From positions 1-55,248 of the forward strand of contig JAMOUQ010000058.1 in the NCBI GenBank assembly GCA_027068085.1: a stretch of DNA of 55,248 nt. The letters are read 5' to 3'. The notes below the pieces were generated by a model. That model worked only from the letters and a program-made list of their open reading frames with translations. It did not search any database and was not told the DNA's origin. Position 1 is the stretch's first letter; each line of letters begins with the position of its first letter. Both the position numbers and the translations under genes were made by a program. Origin of the DNA: Desulfobacteraceae bacterium. GTDB taxonomy: Bacteria; Desulfobacterota; Desulfobacteria; Desulfobacterales; Desulfosarcinaceae. Below, one piece after another: positions 52,310 to 55,248 of the stretch.

Positions 52310-52644
52310 GGGGCTTTGCTCTCCAGGGCAGGCTTTGAAGAAGCACCGGCAGGGCAAAGATAGGCTGAAGCAGAGGCCGACAGTTTGCCGCGATGATGCC
52401 ACACCAGATGGGTGGCTCCCAGCCGAGCGGCTCGCTGCTTGATCCTGGCGATCATCTTTTGCGTGGCCCGCCATTGGAAAATTGTATCTGCATCTGCTGT
52501 CTCGTTGAGCACCCCCAGCAGCCGGCAATCCTGCACCAGCTGTGGTTCCGTCTCGGCAATGGCGGGAGCCTGTAATGCCCGGAAGCTGCAGGCAGACAGT
52601 ATGACACCGAGCAACAATATTGTCACGGCTGAAATCTTGCGCAT
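52306..52644 (-). CDS. DUF4156-like small lipoprotein
   Basis: 112 residues from ATG 52644. The signal peptide MRKISAVTILLLGVILSAC ends at a lipobox Cys (LSAC), so it is probably anchored in a membrane. DCRLLGVLNE, MIARIKQRAARLGATHLVW and ASAYLC resemble the DUF4156/RcsF-like fold with paired cysteines. The stop overlaps the helicase start by a TTGA. The pairing with a helicase may be accidental. Confidence 0.78.
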   Translation of the reverse strand: MRKISAVTILLLGVILSACSFRALQAPAIAETEPQLVQDCRLLGVLNETADADTIFQWRATQKMIARIKQRAARLGATHLVWHHRGKLSASASAYLCPAGASSKPALESKAP

Positions 52645-52855
52645 CGGCCGTCCCCCGTCGTGAAGTTGGCAATTTTGCGTCAATCCGGGTCCAGGTTAAA
52701 TGGCAATCAACGATCTGTCAATCATGACGGTTTTCAGATTCTTTGCAAAGTCATCATTCTTGCACCTTTGTCAAATCCGGTATATGGTGGATGAACCGCC
52801 AGTCGCCACGGGGCGGAAAGCGCCGATAGCTCCAGCAGAAAGCCAGGGAGGAACA

Positions 52856-53815
52856 ATGGAAAAACGACCTCTGGGCCGGACCGATATTATGATTTCGCCC
52901 ATAATCATGGGTACATGGCAGGCCGGCAAAAGCATGTGGACCGGTATTGACGATCGGGAAAGCATCCGGGCCATCGAGGCTGCCTACGATGCCGGCATCA
53001 CCACTTTCGACACTGCCGAAGTTTACGGCAATGGCCACTCGGAAAGGATACTGGGCAAGGCCCTTAAAAACGTGCGCCACAAGGTGGTGATCGCCAGCAA
53101 GGTTTTCTCCAACCACTTGGCCTATGACCAGGTGATCCAGGCCTGCAACCGCTCCCTGAAAAATCTGGGCACCGACTATCTCGACCTTTACCAGATCCAC
53201 TGGCCGCCGGGCTCCTTCGGCCACCGCAAGGTTCCCCTGGAAGAGACCATGCAGGCTCTGCTCGACCTGCTGGAAGAGGGCAAGATCAGGGCCATCGGAG
53301 TGTCCAACTTCGATGCCGTCCAGCTTGAAGAGGCCTTGGAACTGGGACCGGTGGTCAGCCTGCAACCACCGTATTCCCTCTTCTGGCGAATGATCGAGCA
53401 GGAAACCGTTCCGGTCTGCCTGCGGCACGAACTGACCATCCTGGCCTATTCCCCGCTGGCCCAGGGACTGCTGACAGGCAAGTTCGATGCAGGCCATGTA
53501 TTTGAAAAAGGAGACCATCGCCGGGCAAACCGCCTTTTCCAGCCCGAGCTTTTCAACCTGGCCCTCAAGGCCCTGGAAGAGTTGAAACCGATTGCCGAGG
53601 CCCACGGCGCCACCCTGGCCCAACTGGCCCTGGCCTGGGTGATAGCCCAACCCCGTACTTGTGCCATCGCCGGGGCGCGCAGCGCCGAGCAGGCCACCCA
53701 GAACGCCGCCGCGGCCAGAATCCGCCTCAGTTCCGAGGACCTGGAGGCCATGGACCGCATCAGCCGCACGGTCACCGGAAAACTGGACACTAACCCTATT
53801 CTGTGGCAATGGTAA
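52856..53815 (+). CDS. Aldo/keto reductase
   Basis: 319 residues from ATG 52856 behind GGGAGGAAC. NADPH-dependent TIM-barrel reductase. The catalytic tetrad is visible: Asp in FDTAEVYGNG, Tyr in the same motif, Lys in VVIASKVF and His in LYQIHWPPG. GVSNFDAVQLEEAL and AYSPLAQGLLTGKF are typical of the YakC/AKR11-13-like group. The substrate is unknown. The frame is open further upstream without a ribosome site. Confidence 0.92.
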   Translation: MEKRPLGRTDIMISPIIMGTWQAGKSMWTGIDDRESIRAIEAAYDAGITTFDTAEVYGNGHSERILGKALKNVRHKVVIASKVFSNHLAYDQVIQACNRSLKNLGTDYLDLYQIHWPPGSFGHRKVPLEETMQALLDLLEEGKIRAIGVSNFDAVQLEEALELGPVVSLQPPYSLFWRMIEQETVPVCLRHELTILAYSPLAQGLLTGKFDAGHVFEKGDHRRANRLFQPELFNLALKALEELKPIAEAHGATLAQLALAWVIAQPRTCAIAGARSAEQATQNAAAARIRLSSEDLEAMDRISRTVTGKLDTNPILWQW

Positions 53816-53966
53816 CTGTTTTGCAAAATGCCTGACAGCCATCGTCGGGTGCGCCGGGCATGGGCCGCCGCCTTGAGCCGGGGTCTTATGCGAAGTCAGC
53901 CTGAACGGTCCGGTTGCAGCTTTTTGCCAAGGCCGCAAGCATGCGTTTGACCAAGAAATTAGACCA

Positions 53967-54812
53967 ATGACACGCACACCGAACAAGGCATTGATATGTC
54001 CCCGCTGCCGGCGCCTGATAAACGCCGGTGAAAAGCACTGCCCTTTCTGCGGACTGGCCAGTCCGGCCAGCAGCTGGAAAAAATACATTTTTGCCCTCAA
54101 GATGGACGACGGATCGAATCTGATAACCTGGATCATCAGAGTCAACCTGGCCCTGTTCGCCCTGTCTCTTTTCATCGATCCCCGCTCGATGGGCATGTCC
54201 TACAACCCCCTGCACATGCTCAGCCCCAGCAACCGGAGCCTGATACTGCTGGGGGCGACCGGGGCCATCCCCATCGACACCTACGGGCGCTGGTGGAGCC
54301 TTCTGACAGCCAGCTTTCTGCACGGCGGCATCCTGCATGTCGGTTTCAACATGCTGGCCTTCTACCAGATCGGCATCCTGGCAAGCCGGATCTACGGGCC
54401 CTTCAGAATGGTGCTGATCTACCTCGGCTCCGGTATCTGCGGCTTTGTCGCCTCTTATCTGTCGGGTGTTCCCCTGACCATCGGGGCCTCGGCCGCCATC
54501 TGTGGTCTGATCGGGGCCACCCTGTATTACGGCCGGAGCCGGGGCGGAATCTGGGGTCAGGCCATCTGGCGCCAGATAGGCGGATGGGCTCTGGGAATCT
54601 TCGCTTTCGGCCTGCTGGTACCGGGAATAGACAACTGGGCCCATATCGGCGGCATGCTTTCAGGAGCCCTTATAGGCTGGATGGTCGGCTACGAGGAAAA
54701 AAGCAAATCGTCAGCCGTCCACAGGGCCCTGGCCATGGGAGGTATACTGGCAACCGGTCTGGCCCTGGCCTGGGCTGTCGCAAGCGCCCTTTACCTGATG
54801 CTGGCGACCTGA
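53967..54812 (+). CDS. Rhomboid-family intramembrane protease with N-terminal zinc ribbon
   Basis: 281 residues. The first 30 carry CPRCRRLI-x8-CPFCG, a zinc ribbon. Six to seven transmembrane segments follow. WWSLLTASFLHGGILHVGFNMLAFYQIG is the rhomboid His-Asn region. The catalytic Ser lies in GASAAICG, where Ala replaces the second Gly of GxSG, and the catalytic His is in DNWAHIGGMLSG. It cleaves transmembrane substrates in the inner membrane; substrates are unknown. It is the last larger gene before the right edge. Confidence 0.92.
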   Translation: MTRTPNKALICPRCRRLINAGEKHCPFCGLASPASSWKKYIFALKMDDGSNLITWIIRVNLALFALSLFIDPRSMGMSYNPLHMLSPSNRSLILLGATGAIPIDTYGRWWSLLTASFLHGGILHVGFNMLAFYQIGILASRIYGPFRMVLIYLGSGICGFVASYLSGVPLTIGASAAICGLIGATLYYGRSRGGIWGQAIWRQIGGWALGIFAFGLLVPGIDNWAHIGGMLSGALIGWMVGYEEKSKSSAVHRALAMGGILATGLALAWAVASALYLMLAT

Positions 54813-54833
54813 ATAGAGCCTGAAGGCACCCCT

Positions 54834-54947
54834 TCAAAGCCCCGCCAGAAGAACCAGGCAGACGAACAGGGCCAGAAAGACCGTCATGCAGAACCAGTCA
54901 AAAATAATTCTCGATACCAGAATCACCATCGTCTCCCTGCTCATCAT
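54834..54947 (-). CDS. Very small membrane protein, 37 residues
   Basis: ATG 54947 overlaps the stop of the upstream 55-residue gene (ATGA). It reads MMSRETMVILVSRIIFDWFC... and is almost wholly one hydrophobic helix. Translational coupling supports it, but small size leaves doubt. Confidence 0.5.
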   Translation of the reverse strand: MMSRETMVILVSRIIFDWFCMTVFLALFVCLVLLAGL

Positions 54948-55111
54948 CCGACTTCGTTGAAATAGGCCATGGCCTCTTCCACGGTGTCGAAGTACAACCA
55001 GCACCTGTTCACGCCCGGGCCGTCTTTTTCCTTCCAAAAGCGAACGATGGCCGTACTGCCGTGATACTCGTACCATTCCTGCCTTTGCGGATCCTCAATT
55101 CTCCTGGTCAT
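54944..55111 (-). CDS. Small hypothetical protein, 55 residues
   Basis: From ATG 55111 behind a strong GGAGGAATGTC. MTRRIEDPQRQEWYEYHG, then AIVRFWKEKDGPGVNRCWLYFDTVEEAMAYF. No known domain; the composition suggests a small soluble beta-rich protein. It leads a possible two-gene unit with the 37-residue membrane protein. Several inverted repeats lie upstream. Confidence 0.7.
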   Translation of the reverse strand: MTRRIEDPQRQEWYEYHGSTAIVRFWKEKDGPGVNRCWLYFDTVEEAMAYFNEVG

Positions 55112-55127
55112 GACATTCCTCCAGACT

Positions 55128-55190
55128 AAAGGTTTTCGGAAAACACCTTTAAAGCTATATGACACATCTCCTGTCAGGTGATGACACCTC
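55128..55190. promoter_or_regulatory. Inverted repeats before the small-protein pair
   Basis: AAAGGTTTTC-G-GAAAACACCTTT (55128-55150) and the interrupted palindrome ATC-x-CCTG-x-CAGG-x-GAT (around 55166-55182, flanked by GACAC words) lie just upstream of the gene at 54944-55111. The TATAG word (55157) may be part of a -10. They resemble operator sites; the regulator is unknown. Confidence 0.4.
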
Positions 55191-55248
55191 CGCCAAAACA
55201 ATGCATAACTTATTGACAAAACATCTAACCGAAATTTGAAACGCTTAA

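Noticed and set aside
52310-52672. N-terminal extension of the helicase
   Set aside because: It is the lipoprotein gene in another frame; the nuclease domain begins after 52309.
52754-54196. 480-residue minus-strand frame
   Set aside because: Antisense to the aldo/keto reductase, which has its full catalytic tetrad.

Overview
The window is a moderately GC-rich chromosomal segment that looks like an anaerobic Desulfobacterota (former Deltaproteobacteria) genome, most likely a Desulfobacterales-type sulfate reducer or relative. This is inferred from gene content and order: a four-subunit ferredoxin-dependent 2-oxoacid oxidoreductase, a DUF39 homocysteine-synthesis protein, a DUF1638 protein, and the kdsA-kdsC-lptC-lptA-lptB-rpoN-hpf-ptsN-rapZ-EIIA(Man) order. 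There is no rRNA gene, prophage, transposase gene or CRISPR array. Most of the window is core genome. Some start codons were moved from the longest possible ORF to a Shine-Dalgarno-supported codon.

Layout. 1-8281 (minus): a P-loop ATPase, the ferredoxin/VorB-type/TPP/gamma subunits of a 2-oxoacid oxidoreductase, hisC, cmk, then rpsA with its own sigma70-type promoter, and sppA cut by the left edge. 8397-10332 (plus): a NamZ-like exo-muramidase and RNase HI. 10517-12502 (minus): a small membrane protein and a sigma54-dependent activator with a Cys-rich PAS domain. Diverging from the activator is a thioredoxin/DUF1638 pair behind a good -24/-12 promoter candidate. 14266-20248 (plus): plsB overlapping a fused MurU/AmgK cell-wall recycling enzyme, dapB and a lone CheX. 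20275-27340 (minus): alaS, recA, thpR, DUF39 protein and an M23 peptidase.

27462-37632 (plus) is the KDO/LPS-transport, RpoN/PTS-Ntr and lower-glycolysis block (kdsA to secG), ended by tRNA-Leu(GAG) and a clear terminator. 37777-46099 is mixed: a secreted DUF4015 protein, a hotdog thioesterase, an IMPase-like protein with altered metal ligands, an FmdB zinc ribbon, HtrA, an OmpR-type two-component pair and cutA. 46313-48995 is a PAS/NarL-type two-component pair. The right end holds two small Cys-rich proteins, a nuclease-XPD-like helicase with an overlapping lipoprotein gene, an aldo/keto reductase, a zinc-ribbon rhomboid and two tiny overlapping genes.

Links between genes. NamZ and the MurU-AmgK fusion would together form a MurNAc salvage route that needs no MurNAc-6-phosphate step. 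RpoN (31 kb) would serve the sigma54 activator and promoter at 12.5-12.9 kb. The OmpR-type regulator probably controls htrA through 11-bp-spaced repeats just upstream of it. Two non-coding repeat families stand out. One is a MITE-like element that begins inside the stop codons of kdsA and lptB and has a flanking duplication at the lptB/rpoN junction. The other is a roughly 90-nt multi-hairpin element in two copies, downstream of rnhA and before ptsN.
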